64,000 bases of DNA. It comes from Arion vulgaris. Its lineage: Eukaryota; Mollusca; Gastropoda; Stylommatophora; Arionidae. Under the pieces are notes generated by a model. The model had not been told where the DNA came from, made no database searches, and worked only from the letters and a program-made list of their open reading frames with translations. Shown here piece after piece: positions 20,895-31,600 of the stretch (position 1 is its first letter; each line of letters opens with the position of its first letter). The position numbers were made by a program, and so were the translations under genes. Where the stretch lies: assembly GCA_020796225.1 (NCBI GenBank), contig CM036756.1:64223644-64287643 (forward strand), read 5' to 3'.

Positions 20895-21478
20895 TTCTTC
20901 TTCTTCTGTCTTCTTTTGTTGTCACACTGCTACCGGGTTGTTGCACAGTGTCGTGGTTTTCTGTTTTTGTCTTGAGCTGTTCTGGTGGCTTGGGTGATTG
21001 TTATTTTTGCTCTTTGACAGGATTCTGCTACGCCATCTAACCATCTTTTCGTGGTCTTCCTCGCCTTCTTTCCTGATGTTCTGTTGTAGAAGACTCTGTA
21101 TACTTTGGAGTTTGGATGCATTCTTATTAAGTGGCCAAACCATTTCATTCTTTGTTTCTCAATGTAATTCAAGCAAGGTGCTGTGCCAACTTTCTTTCTT
21201 ATGCTGATGTTGGTGACTCTGTCTTTTCTAGTGTTGTTGTAACTTTTCGCAGGCAACCATTTCACATGTAGTTATTTTTGTGACTGCGCTTTGCTCAATG
21301 TCCATGTTTGGCTCTGGTAACACAAAGTAGGTATAAAAATGCTGTTGATCATCTGTTGCTTAGCTGCCTGTGAAATTTGTGGGTGCTTTAACAATGAGGC
21401 TAGCTGGTAGGTTACAGCATTTGCTTTTTGCACTCTAGCCTCTATCTCTCTATCTAGTCTTCCGTCTTCTGTGAATAT
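20895..21478 (-). mobile_element. L-X LINE ORF2 C-terminal region, longest copy
   Basis: Minus strand encodes FTEDGRLDREIEARVQKANA, QLASLLKHPQ, QQMINSIFIPTLCYQSQTW, ISIRKKVGTAPCLNYIEKQR, MKWFGHLIRMHPNSKVY and TTKRWLDGVAESCQRAK. This is the standard RT thumb to C-terminal order. No catalytic FADD box remains. It is bounded on both sides by (CTA)n-derived arrays. Confidence 0.85.
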
Positions 21479-21665
21479 GACTACTACTATTACTACTGCT
21501 ATTACTATTACTACTACTACTCATTACTACTACTATTACCTGATTACTGCTACTACTATTATTGATACTACTGATAGTATTACTCCTACTACTATTACTA
21601 CTATTATTATTACTACTATTGCTACATCTGGTACTATTACTCCTCTGCTATTACCACTACTTTAT

Positions 21666-21700
<35 letters not shown>

Positions 21701-21787
21701 TTACTATTATTACTACTATTACTACTATTACTACTATTACTACTACTACTACTAACTACTACTACTACTACTAACTACTACTACTAC
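21479..21787. repeat. (ACT/ATT)n trinucleotide array
   Basis: Imperfect (TTACTACTA)n becoming pure (CTA)n near 21660-21790. It may be the same original tract as the 16-bp array, now separated by the L-X insertion. Confidence 0.9.
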
Positions 21788-21852
21788 TGTCGCACATTTT
21801 CGCTTCTTATCAAGATTCCGTTTGATTAGTGGAAACTCAAGGATTCTAAGAA

Positions 21853-22115
21853 ATTAAAGGATTACCCCGCACGAGTGGTTACCGGGGCCCAAATTTGGTG
21901 TGTAAAGAATAGAACAACCGTTACCTGCCACGCATGTTGTAAGAAGCGACTAAGGAGGTTTGGTTGAAATCGGATGCATGTGTCCTAAACGTGTAGAAGT
22001 CTATGCGTTTAGGGGCCTACCAAACAATGTGCAACGTATACACGTTCTTGGCAAAGATCAAACATATCACAAAGAGTGATTAAAATTGGTTTAAAGAATG
22101 ACGCAAAGAAGAAGA
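21853..22115 (+). mobile_element. Core2 SINE-like retroposon
   Basis: GCACGAGTGGTTACCGGGGC, AAAGAATAGAACAACCG, GTTGTAAGAAGCGACTAAGG, the Core2 body and a GAAGAAGAG tail. The core hairpin is mutated at two positions. Confidence 0.85.
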
Positions 22116-22119
22116 GACA

Positions 22120-22940
22120 TGATTATCCTCAATTTAACTGAGAATTATGTTTCTGAACTGAATGAGAACAATATCGTAACAAAGATAATACATCTCATGA
22201 GTCACTGACGGTGCAAGATATTTATTGCAGAGAGTAATGGGGATAACGAAACAAACACGGACATTAAATATAAATACCAGGCGGTTGTTAGAGGTCGCTC
22301 AAGTTATGTTTTACAGAAGAGTATTGAGAATGCGGTAGATAGTCTAAAATACAATTGACGAAGTGCTGAATAATGTCGGTAATGGTCAGCGCACAAAGAA
22401 AAAGTGACTAGGTACTGAGTATGGGCAATGCACAAAAATAGTACAGAAAGGACAAGTGACTAGGTACTGATTATGGACAAGTGACAGAGTTCTGAATAAG
22501 GTCGGTGCACAAAGTGACGAGGGTTTTTAATAAGCTCAAACAACCATCCTTGATCCTCTTTGTCATGCTCATAGAGTCAGCACGTCTGTATGAGTGAACC
22601 TTTGAGCTTTGAAATAACTATTCTATCGAGATTCTGTCACCGTCATGATCTTCCATAGAGGCTGGTAGTCCTCGCTTAGATCGACACAGCCTTCACCAAA
22701 TCCTAGAGAAACCACAGGGAAGTGAAAACTGCGGACGTAATGTTGACCACATCATTTATTTTGTGTTGTTGGTTGCTATTTTTGTTGTTGTTTAAAGCGG
22801 TACAACATCGCATTACTCAATATACTACATAGCATGAAACAGCTTAAGTTTGGTATTAATGTTCTCATCTGTAGCTTCTGAATGAGGACAGTATTATCAT
22901 AATTAGGAAAACCCGACACGCCTCTGCTATCCTGTACACA
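22120..22940. other. Unassigned sequence with weak short-period repetition
   Basis: Around 22370-22520 GTGACTAGGTACTGA and ACAAAGTGAC-like pieces recur loosely (~45-60 bp). Otherwise I see no gene or element. Confidence 0.5.
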
Positions 22941-22944
22941 GTAT

Positions 22945-23395
22945 GGACATCTACTTCCGTCTACACTAAAATGAAGCTCAGGATGTTCAGCTAAAATGTG
23001 AAATCTTAAGTTAAATACAAAAAGATTTAGACCTTTGTCAACGGATGTATTCGGCGTATTCTCAGACTGAGATGGTATGGCAGAGTGGCAAACACAGACC
23101 TGTTGATGAGAACAGGACAGTAACCCATGATGACCCAGGTTAAGAGGAGAATGATGGCAATGGTCGGGTACAGCCTATTTAAGACAAAGTCGTGTCACTA
23201 GACCTAGCACTTGAGTGAAACCCGCAAGGAAAACGGAAAATGAGACGTTTTAACCAGACCTCAGGAATTTGTCTTCTTATGGAACTGAGGGTGCTGGACT
23301 ATTCTGGGAGACCATAAAAAAAGACCCACAGAGATCGGGAAAAGTGGCGAACAACTATTGAGGCACTAACCTCTACGAGGAGAGGAATAAGTCAA
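22945..23395 (+). mobile_element. L-SR2 LINE ORF2 C-terminal fragment
   Basis: DNA-level match to the twin-primed element: CTACACTAAAATGAAGCTCA, CCTTTGTCAACGGATGT, CTCAGACTGAGATGGTATGG and GAAACCCGCAAGGAAAACGG, giving WYGRVANTDLLMRTGQ-like and NPQGKRK motifs with frameshifts. Inactive. Confidence 0.8.
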
Positions 23396-23464
23396 ATAAG
23401 CACTAAAAAAACACCTTCACTAAATGTTACCTTATAAGACTATTTCTATTCAAATTTTACAAGA

Positions 23465-24480
23465 TGTTGGTTATGTTATGTTATGCGATCGACGTCATGG
23501 CACATTGGGCATTCCCATTCGTGCTCTGTCCTCCGTTGCAACAGCCATCCCAAAGTCCATTTGCTCACAGTACCCATGAGAGTTGATTACTATATCTTCT
23601 CTCTACCACGAAGACGACACTGTCTGGCATGTCCAAACTTAACGCCTAATTCTCGAACTCGTTCCAGTGTCTGAGACCCGCCCATGTCACACAATTGAGA
23701 GCGTACCGCATTGATGATATCGGCTCTGTCCAATACTTCTGCCCACTTGAGTCGGGCACTGTTTGCAAGAGAGTCAGCACGCTCGTTACCCCGCACTCCA
23801 GCATTTCCAGGCGTCTACAGCCAAGTCATTTTCTTGAGATGTGATCTCCTAATGATGTCCACCCATTCCACACGCATTCTTCCAGATTCAATCAGTTGAA
23901 GCATATTCATCGAGTCTGATATGATGATCGTATGGGTAACCTGTTGCTCAGCCACCCATGACAGTGCTCGGGACGCAGCGGTGATCTCCATAGTCATGAT
24001 CGATGTCGTTGTCTCAAAAGCCCCACAGTCGTCATGAAGTGTTTCGTTGTGCTGAGTAAGCCCAAGATGATCTGGCGCCACGATTGACAGAGCCATCGGT
24101 GTAGATAATGATATCACCTGGATGGGAGTGCTGATCCACGAGTGCAAGAATTTCCGCATTGACGACGCCGGGGCCCATTCTCTACAGCGGCGTCCAAGTG
24201 TGCTGATAAACCTGGCGTAAGCAGTCATATCCTCTGATATAGGCATCCATTCGTCACAGTGCCTCAGCTCATCTAAAGTACAGACCTGTTTAATAACATC
24301 CTCTGCCTCAGTCATCCAGGATCGACCTCTCCAATCGCCTGCCCTTGTTCCCATTTATGGATTTGTGCAGAGGATGATTTGTGTCCGCAGAAACTCTCAG
24401 ATACGCTTTACCTGTGCGACTTTGTGTCTCGTGGCCATCGTTGGCAATCCAAGGACATAGCGCATTGCCTCACAAGAAGT
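23465..24480 (-). mobile_element. L-H LINE: RT end, RNase H and CPxC tail, frameshifted
   Basis: Minus strand from 24480: an EAMRYVLGLPTM segment (post-RT), MGTRAGDWRGRSWMTEAEDV, then an RNase H domain with MEITAASRALSWVAEQQ (catalytic E), IIISDSMNMLQLIESG (catalytic D) and MRGNERADSLA (last acidic residue). It continues ERVRELGVKFGHARQ, TVSKWTLGWLLQRRTEHEW and ECPMCHDVD. The 3' end is a short (ATAAC)n tail at 23466-23482. At least two frameshifts separate the blocks. Confidence 0.85.
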
Positions 24481-24499
24481 GTCGCGTGTGCAACCGAGT

Positions 24500-24640
24500 A
24501 TAAGCCGTGTGCAGGTCAGCTACAAGACTATTTCAACTCAAGTTGTACATTATATGTTGGTAAATGTGTGCAGGTCAGCTACAAGACAATTTCTACTCAA
24601 GTCTTACAAGATGTTGGTAAATGTGTGCAGGTCAGCTATA
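24500..24640. repeat. ~59-bp tandem repeat, about 2.5 copies
   Basis: GTGTGCAGGTCAGCTACAAG recurs at about 24508, 24567 and 24625. A related half-unit (TTACAAGATGTTGG) lies at 23458 on the far side of L-H, so the LINE sits inside this repeat. Confidence 0.8.
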
Positions 24641-24910
24641 ATTTACAAGGATTTAGTGTCATGTGTACTAAGCGAAGACGGTGATATAGACCAGGTCCAG
24701 TGAGTTAAACCTTTGCAATGTGACAAGTTCACGAAGGTAAGTCTGCTTATAATCACGTGGTAGGGACGACACTAACTGATGTTACATCTAAAAATTGTGG
24801 GATCTATCATAACCCTTCCCCTCTTTCAACAGGTCATCTTTTCCACCTTTTCTTGACCCCATTCAAGTCTTACCTTACTGTTTGAGAACACGCGCAAATA
24901 ACAGCTTTAA

Positions 24911-25239
24911 CCCTTTTCATTCCGTCACTTTTTTTTTTACGTGAGAACGCAGTCACGATCGCCCACCACTTAAAGACAAAAGGGGACAAATGTCACCTAC
25001 TGGAACATTTCTTTTTAATAACAACATTTTCATCCGAATCTCGTCCTCTCAATTTCCACGTAGTAGACTTTCAACTAAAATTATTTTAAAAGTAATTTTG
25101 CTACCTTGTGGAAAAATGTAGGTGAACACCCAAGGATTCAAGTCATATTGCATTGTATATCGAATTAGCCACTGTACTGATTGTGAGTCATCTTAAACAG
25201 AAATGTTAGCCAGCTTATCTGCTTTGTAGGCGAAAGGGG
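24911..25239. mobile_element. PB-type element, 329 bp, TTAA flanks
   Basis: Inverted ends CCCTTTTCATTC and GGCGAAAGGGG next to TTAA at 24907-24910 and 25240-25243. TTAACCCTTT ends with TTAA duplication fit piggyBac-like MITEs. No ORF. Confidence 0.7.
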
Positions 25240-25384
25240 TTAAGACAAATATAGCATGACGTTTATCCATGAAAGAGCACAATACATTTGTTTAAAGACT
25301 TGATAAATTGACACAATGCTAAAGATCAAATAAATACACTGTTGTAAGCTATACCAAGAGATAAAGACACAGTGAAATTTCTCT

Positions 25385-25900
25385 AAAATGCTAGGACAGA
25401 CAACGAAAGTCTCGTTAAAAGCTAGGACAGACAACATTGCAAAAGTCTCGTTAAAAGTTAGGACAGACAACACAAAATCTCGTTAAGCTAGACAAAGATT
25501 CGTTAAAGCTGACAGACAACACAAAATCTCGTTAAAAGCTAGGACAGACAACAAAATCTTAACTAGCAGACAATCTGTTAAAGCTAGGACAAACACAAAA
25601 TCTCGTTAAAAGCCAAGAGGAGACAACAACAAAATCTCGTTAAAAGCTAGGACAGACAACGCAAAATCTTGTTAAAAGCTAGGACAGAGAGCACAAAATC
25701 TTGTTAAAAGCTAGGACAGAGAGCACAAAATCTTGTTAAAAGCTAGGACAGAGAGCACAAAATCTTGTTAAAAGCTAGGACAGACAATGCAAAACCTTGT
25801 TAAAAGCTAGGACAGACAATGCAAAATCTTGTTAAAAGCTAGGACAGACAACGCAAATCTTGTTAAAAGCTAGAACAGAGAGCGCGAAGTCTTTCTAAAA
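25385..25900. repeat. ~32-bp minisatellite, about 15 copies
   Basis: Units GTTAAAAGCTAGGACAGA plus CAACGCAAAATCTC/TT. A block at 25485-25600 is full of indels while both flanks are regular. Confidence 0.9.
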
Positions 25901-26087
25901 GATCTCTTATTTATTAACTCAAAAAATATTCCCATATCGAAAGTTATTCTTAATCATATAACAAGTTTCACTAAACAATTAAGCTTCAGTCATGTCTATA
26001 CAAAGCGTACAGATATACCTGCCCCACCAGGATGACATCATAAACCTTCATCCTAAACCCTGGTACATGCTTTCTTCAAATGCATGC

Positions 26088-26295
26088 TCGCCCCCGCGTG
26101 CCCAGCGTGTTCGTAGCGCGTTGGACTACGGGTGACTTGTCCTCTGTAAGTGGGGGTTCAACTCCGCGGACTGGCATAAAAGCTACAGGTTCCCCAGATT
26201 TACGGTGTTCGTGGCACCGAGCCGAAGGGTTACGATGTCCATGACACCGAGACGAAGAGCTTTCAGCTCAAGTGCTTCTGGATCGGGAAAAAAAA
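26088..26295 (+). mobile_element. T1 tRNA-derived SINE
   Basis: Head GTGTTCGTAGCGCGTTGGAC, B-box-like GGTTCAACTCC, body ACGGTGTTCGTGGCACCGA, GGATCG and an A tail. Flanks ATGCATGCT / ATACATGCT suggest a short target duplication. Confidence 0.85.
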
Positions 26296-26702
26296 AATAC
26301 ATGCTTATCATGTCGTGACATATCAATACAAATCGAACACAACAACTCCTTTCCCAACCAATTTCTCAGTCCCAAGGTTAAGAAAATGCAAAACACACAC
26401 TGAGAACATACCACCAACATAAGACATTTAAAAAAAATAAAAGTAATGAAACCGCTTTGTTAAGTACATGTACATTGTAGTCATGTGGTTGCGATGTACG
26501 AAAATCAACAAATCTGAGGTAGTCAGACTGGATCAGATCAGATCTGGAGAAAATCGTTAGGGTGGCTGCGGTAATCAGAAATGTAACATGAGAACATGTT
26601 AGATCGGAATATAAGCCAAGAACGGAAGAAAGTATTTGGTTAAAAAACATGCCCTCCTCAACAATCCATGTAGAGGTTAATTCTGTTTGTTCATGTTTTT
26701 AT

Positions 26703-26795
26703 GGTCAACACGCCCTTATTTGACCACAACAAAACTCGTTCTCAAGTGTGAAAGGTCATGCCACGGCTTAAAGAAGGGTTAATCTTCTATACAAC
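26703..26795 (-). repeat. Diverged R3-like repeat
   Basis: CGGCTTAAAGAAGGGTTAAT and CAACACGCCCTTATTTGACC resemble the reverse complement of R3, but with many changes. Confidence 0.4.
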
Positions 26796-26954
26796 AAACA
26801 ATCAAGTGTTTGGTTCAGTGGTATTCAACCTGTGATATGCATAGCCACCATTGTGTATGTATGCACAAAATTCAATACATTATTTCGTAAAACTGGAACA
26901 AAAAAACACACGATATATAATGTGTTATTTCTTTTTTGATAACTCCTTTGTAGT

Positions 26955-26998
26955 CAAGGATAGAGCGCTATGCAGAAATTGCTTGCAGGCTATATTAG
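26955..26998 (+). mobile_element. L-SR2-type LINE, last ~44 bp only
   Basis: AGGATAGAGCGCTATGCAGA and AATTGCTTGCAGGC match the 3' end of the LINE at 58370-58610. It is joined directly to a T5 SINE head. Confidence 0.55.
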
Positions 26999-27255
26999 GG
27001 GGGCTCTGTGGCGTAGAAGTTAGGTGCTCGCTTCCTGTGACAAAGTTACTCGGTTCGTTCACTGTTGGAGTCATCTGAATATTTTTCCAGCGATCCCTGA
27101 TCTCAGACATTTTATCGTCTGTCTCCCATAGGACTAGGAACTCTATTTCACCTACACTGACATCAGGAATCTCTGGAAAAATACCCTGATGGCTCCACAA
27201 GGCACCGAACCGAGTACCTTTGGAACTAGAGACGAGCTCCTCATCTCTATGCCAC
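26999..27255. mobile_element. Two T5 SINE heads in inverted orientation
   Basis: Plus strand 26999-27110: tRNA-like CTCTGTGGCGTAGAAGTTAG, GTGCTCGCTTC and the body start TTTTTCCAGCGATCCCTGAT. From ~27115 to 27255 the same sequence is on the minus strand (CTCTGGAAAAATACC, GACGAGCTCCTCATCTCTAT, GCCACAG). The arms can fold into a long hairpin. Confidence 0.8.
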
Positions 27256-27520
27256 AGGTCACAAACTTTGAACTATGACCTAATTGATGAAAAAATCAGT
27301 TTTCCACAATTGCACCACAAAGGCCAGCAGCAGAAAAAAATGTTACTTACTTCCCTTTTTTGTAGATGTAACGATTGTACATGATCTCATCAGATGGAGT
27401 GCTAATTATTTTAAATTTTACAGAGCAAACAGAATAATAAATCCAGACTACTTTTTGTTGCATTGTATGTTGTTTGGTAGTTTGTTTATTAAGTAAGAGA
27501 TTACAGTCAATGTGTTAGTT

Positions 27521-27982
27521 AATTGCATATACTTTACAGGACTTTGCATGCCCACCTGACCAGCGTGTTCGTAGCGCGTTGGACTACGGGTGATAAGCCC
27601 TCTGTGAGTACGGTTCAATTCCGCGGACTGGCAGAAAAGCCACAGATTCCCAGATTTACGGTGTTCGTGGCACCGAACCGAAGGGTTACGATGTCCATGA
27701 CACCGAGTCGAAGAGCTTTCAGCTCAAGTGCTTCTGGATCGAAAAAACACACACAAAACAGGACTTTGCGAATCAACTTCCAGCTTTTTAAGGCTGTTTG
27801 TGATTTTTCTAGGCATTATTACGTTCAGTAGTTTGCCATTGCTTTCTGAACGGTGGTGCCATCGTCCTTTTTGTAAAAATCCACGCGAAACAATTTGCAA
27901 CAAAACTGTCCGCAGCATGATTTGAACTCAGAAGATCGGGGTTAATAGACTGAGTCACTATCCCCTAAGCCACAGTCGATGT
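27521..27982 (-). mobile_element. T2 tRNA-derived SINE split by a T1 SINE
   Basis: Minus-strand tRNA-like head at the right end (GTGGCTTAGGGGATAGTGAC, B-box-like GAGTTCAAATCAT) and body CGTTCAGAAAGCAATGGC. At the left GCATATACTTTACAGGAC continues, after the T1 insertion, as GACTTTGCGAATCAACTTCC, exactly as in the uninterrupted copy at 49928-50182. Confidence 0.85.
27548..27757 (+). mobile_element. T1 SINE inserted in T2, 12-bp target duplication
   Basis: Full T1 with head, body and A-rich tail. ACAGGACTTTGC at 27536-27547 and 27758-27769 is a perfect duplication of T2 sequence. Confidence 0.95.
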
Positions 27983-28513
27983 ACAACACGAATTCTTGTA
28001 ACGACAATAGGAAAATCATCGTATATGACAGACGGATTTTTGTCGCGATAGTAGGGAAGTTATCATACATGATGACCCAACTTTAGTCCTCGTTCCTTTT
28101 AAGTTGCCAGGATCTATCAGCGGCAGAGCACTTACACAGTAACCCTTTAAACAATTTCTTATCTTTCCAAACTCATACAATAGCGATATCTTCATTCAGC
28201 TTGATGACTAGAGAATCAAATGCACCATTTTGAAAACAGTCGAAAGATCGAGCCCGAACAAAAAGGCTCATGACTAAACCGAGTGGCAGATACAAGAGAC
28301 GTAGCTATTGCAGTTATGCTGTAAACATAGTACAACGCATAGTACAAAGTACTTAACACTCAAATTACAAAGGATCATCACAAAGAGTGGTTTATAAAAT
28401 AGTTGTGCTAGGGCGAACGAAGAAGGAGTACAACAGGAACTGAACATCGACCACTTGTGTGAAAAATGCAGATCAATGATAATAAGCAATGGCGAAAACC
28501 TGATACGTAAAGT

Positions 28514-28676
28514 CAGTGGCGGCTCGTAGTCAGTTTTATTGGTTGGGCCAGACACAAATTTTCGGAAAAATCATGGTTTTTTGGGGTATTTACTATTATT
28601 TGTCTATTCCGGGAAGCTATTCTCCCTTTTGATTATTGGTGGGGCTCCACTGGCCCTCAGTGACGAGCCGCCCCTG
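28514..28676. mobile_element. hAT-M1 MITE with perfect 8-bp target duplication
   Basis: 163-bp element, CAGTGGCGGCTCGT at the left and ACGAGCCGCCCCTG at the right. CGTAAAGT at 28506-28513 and 28677-28684 is identical on both sides. The best-preserved duplication of this family in the window. Confidence 0.95.
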
Positions 28677-28829
28677 CGTAAAGTATTGTCTGTGTTTACA
28701 GACAAATCCAGATCTTTCTCTGAGCATGTTCACCAGTTACCAGATTAGACAGATTTCAATTGAATCATGCATAAAGAGTAGCTCTAAACTTAATAGATGT
28801 TTAGTAGATACAGTACAGCTTAAGTAGTA

Positions 28830-28995
28830 GTGAGCTCGATCACAACTCACACGTACTTGGTTCAAACTCCGCGGCAGACAAGTATGAAAGCAAATCAGTT
28901 CCCTTAGACTTTTTTACGAACTGTAAAAATAGACTTCGCCGTTCAGAAACCAATGGCAGACTACTGAACGTATAAATGGTGCCTCGAAAATGGAC
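28830..28995 (+). mobile_element. T2 tRNA-derived SINE, plus strand, diverged
   Basis: B-box-like TTGGTTCAAACTCC followed by ACGAACTGTAAAAATAGACT, CGTTCAGAAACCAATGGCAG and GGTGCCTCGAAAATGGACGA, matching the T2 body. Confidence 0.7.
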
Positions 28996-29033
28996 GAATC
29001 GTTTACTGTTGTTGATGACTAAGTTCTGTAGAG

Positions 29034-29341
29034 CAGCGGTTCCCAAACATTGCATTACCTCAGACCCCCTTTTTAATACATTTTGCTGCAACCGACCCCC
29101 AAAAGCTTATATATATGAAAATGGACAGGAAAAAATTATCTTATGTTACAATAGTAAACAATGTCTGCAATAAAACATTTTAATAAACAACAAAGAAAAC
29201 ATTAAGCCTATAATTAGGTTTAACATTTATTTTTCTGTTTTATATGTAAAATATCATAATATTTCTTCAAGCGCTCGAGGACACACTGTGAGTACCTCGC
29301 GGATCTCAGGGGCTCCACGGACACCTGTTTAGGAAACGCTG
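29034..29341. mobile_element. hAT-M2 MITE, ~308 bp
   Basis: Ends CAGCGGTTCCCAAAC and TTAGGAAACGCTG, with interior CAGACCCCCTTTTTAATACA and TTCTTCAAGCGCTCGAGGA as in the copy at 1892. Flanks CTGTAGAG and CTGTAAGT share only five bases. Confidence 0.8.
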
Positions 29342-29686
29342 CTGTAAGTTGATATGCCACGATTTTCATTTTCAGATACAGTATAAAGAGAGAGAGAAAA
29401 CTATATTTTAATTAATTAGCTATAAATAATCAAGTCTGTATAGCTTACAGATAAACAAATAAGGAAAGGTCAGAGGTCGCTTAATTTATAAAACAAAAAT
29501 AACCATTTAAAATATGCGATTGCTCCATGTGTTCAGTTAGAATATACGATTAGACATACAAGTTTAACTACGTGTTATAATTAGAGATACAATTGTAACA
29601 TCGTCTGATAATGCAGATATTCTTCTTCCAACACTCCATATCGATCAATTGTAAACCACTCTTTGGGATTTGTATGTGAACTGAGC

Positions 29687-30269
29687 CAGAGCCAATTGTA
29701 AAATTATTGGCCTTCGGATTCAGGTAAGAATTATGGGAAATCAGACCATAACTACACCACGTGACCTCGCATTCCAGTTTTGGTGTATATAGACGAATTC
29801 ATTTTAAAATCAACTCAAAATGCTAAATCGAAGTTATATTAGGCAACAAGTTGTTTTTTTGGTGTTTTTTCGATCCAGAAGCACTTGAGCTGAAACCTCT
29901 TCGGCTCGGTGTCATGGACATCGTAACCCTTCGGCTCGGTGCCACGAACACCGTAAATCTGGGGAACCTGTAGCTTTTCTGCCAGTCCGTGGAGTTGAAC
30001 CTGCACTTACAGAGGACTTGTCACCAGTAGTCCAACGCGCTACGAACACGCTGGGCACGAGGGCAGGCAACAAGTTAAGTTTAACAATAATGAATATCCG
30101 TATTATGAATATTTTCACCAATAAATAACCATAGACTCAAAGAATTGAGTAAAATTGCAAAAAGCTTGCAATGTTCTATCAAACATATATAATTTCCAGC
30201 CCCTTCTCTGATCTAGGTCAGGGAATCCCCGGTCAGTTTGTCTGTCCTAGTTATATAGAGCTGGCTGTG
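29687..30269 (-). mobile_element. M7 MITE inserted in Core1, itself carrying a T1 SINE
   Basis: Ends CAGAGCCAAT and AGCTGGCTGTG, flanked by ACTGAGC (29680-29686) and TCTGAGC (30270-30276), a 7-bp duplication with one mismatch whose single-copy form is seen in other Core1 copies. Minus the SINE and one SINE duplication the element is 359 bp, collinear with 4896-5256. Confidence 0.9.
29853..30064 (-). mobile_element. T1 SINE inserted in M7, 12-bp target duplication
   Basis: Minus-strand T1 with T-rich left end then CGATCCAGAAGCACTTGAGC and GTCCAACGCGCTACGAACAC. AGGCAACAAGTT at 29841-29852 and 30065-30076 is identical. The uninterrupted M7 at 4896-5256 gives the empty site. Confidence 0.95.
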
Positions 30270-30449
30270 TCTGAGCCTATCAGTGATTGTGCGTTGTGCA
30301 GTTATGCGCCTACAAGTAGACCAGCCCATCCGATTTCTGCAACCCTTTTTATTTACAAGTGTAATTTCCCTAGGTTCCTATCTCAGTCGCCTCTTACGAC
30401 ATGCTTTGTAGGTTGCAGTGCTACTATTCTTTGCTCCCCCTGTGAGCGC

Positions 30450-31045
30450 AGTTAACACAAGTGTGACTAAGAATATACATTAGACATACAAGTCTAACAA
30501 CGGGGATTATTAGATATATACATGTAACAACGTCTGACAATGTGGATTTGAACCCATGACTTTCAGAACGGGGAGCAAACTGTCAAATCACTTCGCTACA
30601 GAGACATATCCGCCACAGTTATATTAAAAGGTGCTGTGGTCACGAAAAGTATAACTGTCGTAAAGTAGCCGTAGACTAAGCAGGTCTAGGTGTTAGACAA
30701 GAAGGCATCAATCTGGGAAGTGGTCAACAGAGACAGGACACGCTGGGGACAGACTGAACATACACCTCACCACACCTACCTTTCAGTTATCTAACCACTA
30801 AGAACCCTCAAACAACATGAACCCTCAGCTACGCATACAATATAATTATCTTGCACAAACGTTTGCTACACAAAAAGACTTTTGCCTGTTATCGATTTAC
30901 ATGCTCGAGTATTGACTAATCTGTAGCTACTTGTTCGCTTCAACCTTCTCATCGATTACCTAAACAATATTCAATAACATAACCTAATCAGATAGTTCAT
31001 TGAACCTTTGTGAAATATAAACACAGGTGAAGATGTTAGAGAAAT
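30450..31045. other. Mostly unassigned; tRNA-like SINE head at 30541-30610
   Basis: Minus strand of 30541-30610 reads CTCTGTAGCGAAGTGATTTG and, 35 bp on, a B box ATGGGTTCAAATCC, so a fragment of a tRNA-derived SINE is present. The rest shows no structure. Confidence 0.55.
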
Positions 31046-31049
31046 AAGT

Positions 31050-31303
31050 AATCTTCTTCTTCTTCTTTGCTGTCGTTCTTTACGACCAATTTGAATCACT
31101 CTTTGTGATATGTTTGATCTTTGCCAAGAACGTGATACGTTGCACATTGGTTTGGTAGGCCCTAAACGCATAGACTTGTACATGTTTAGGACACATGCAT
31201 CCGATTTCAGACAAATCTCCTTAGTCGCCTCTTACGACTGGCAAGTAACAGTGGTTCTATTCTTTACACCCCAAATTTGGGCCCCCATAACCACTTGGGA
31301 GAA
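31050..31303 (-). mobile_element. Core2 SINE-like retroposon
   Basis: Left (CTT)n, CGTTCTTTACGACCAATTTG, GATCTTTGCCAAGAACGTG, TTAGTCGCCTCTTACGAC, right end GGGCCCCCATAACCACTTGG. A small deletion removes the CATGCG after the core. Confidence 0.85.
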
Positions 31304-31439
31304 AAAATAATGATTTTACATTTAATTGAAATTTCTCTGATGTGTAAAGGGTCGAGTGACTAGGATACCGGTCTTTACAATGGTGGGGATACTGGTTCAA
31401 ATACTGGTCCATTACAGAACGTAGCTCTCCTCACGACCC

Positions 31440-31600
31440 ACCAGAAAAGTTCTCGATCTCTCAAATTTATTTGCTTTCTCCAACATTTAAGGCTTATATT
31501 TGCCACTGTTGTCTTGGTCGTCCTCTGTCTCTATTTCCAGGAACCATACCCTCCATTGCTGTTCTCTCTCAAAAATAATGAGACATTAAGTGTGACCAAA
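31440..31600 (-). mobile_element. L-D-like LINE C-terminal fragment
   Basis: Minus strand encodes ERTAMEGMVPGNRDRGRPRQ followed by QWQI and ALNVGESK, the GRPR...W region of a non-LTR ORF2. Only ~50 codons. Confidence 0.65.

Larger units (their letters stand above)
29621..30447 (-). mobile_element. Core1 SINE-like retroposon, outer layer of a three-level nest
   Basis: Left part TTCTTCTTCCAACACTCC to TTTGTATGTGAACTGAGC; right part TCTGAGCCTATCAGTGATTG, GTTATGCGCCTACAAGTA, GTCGCCTCTTACGACATGC. The two halves are one Core1 copy interrupted at the CTGAGC site by an M7 element. Confidence 0.9.
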
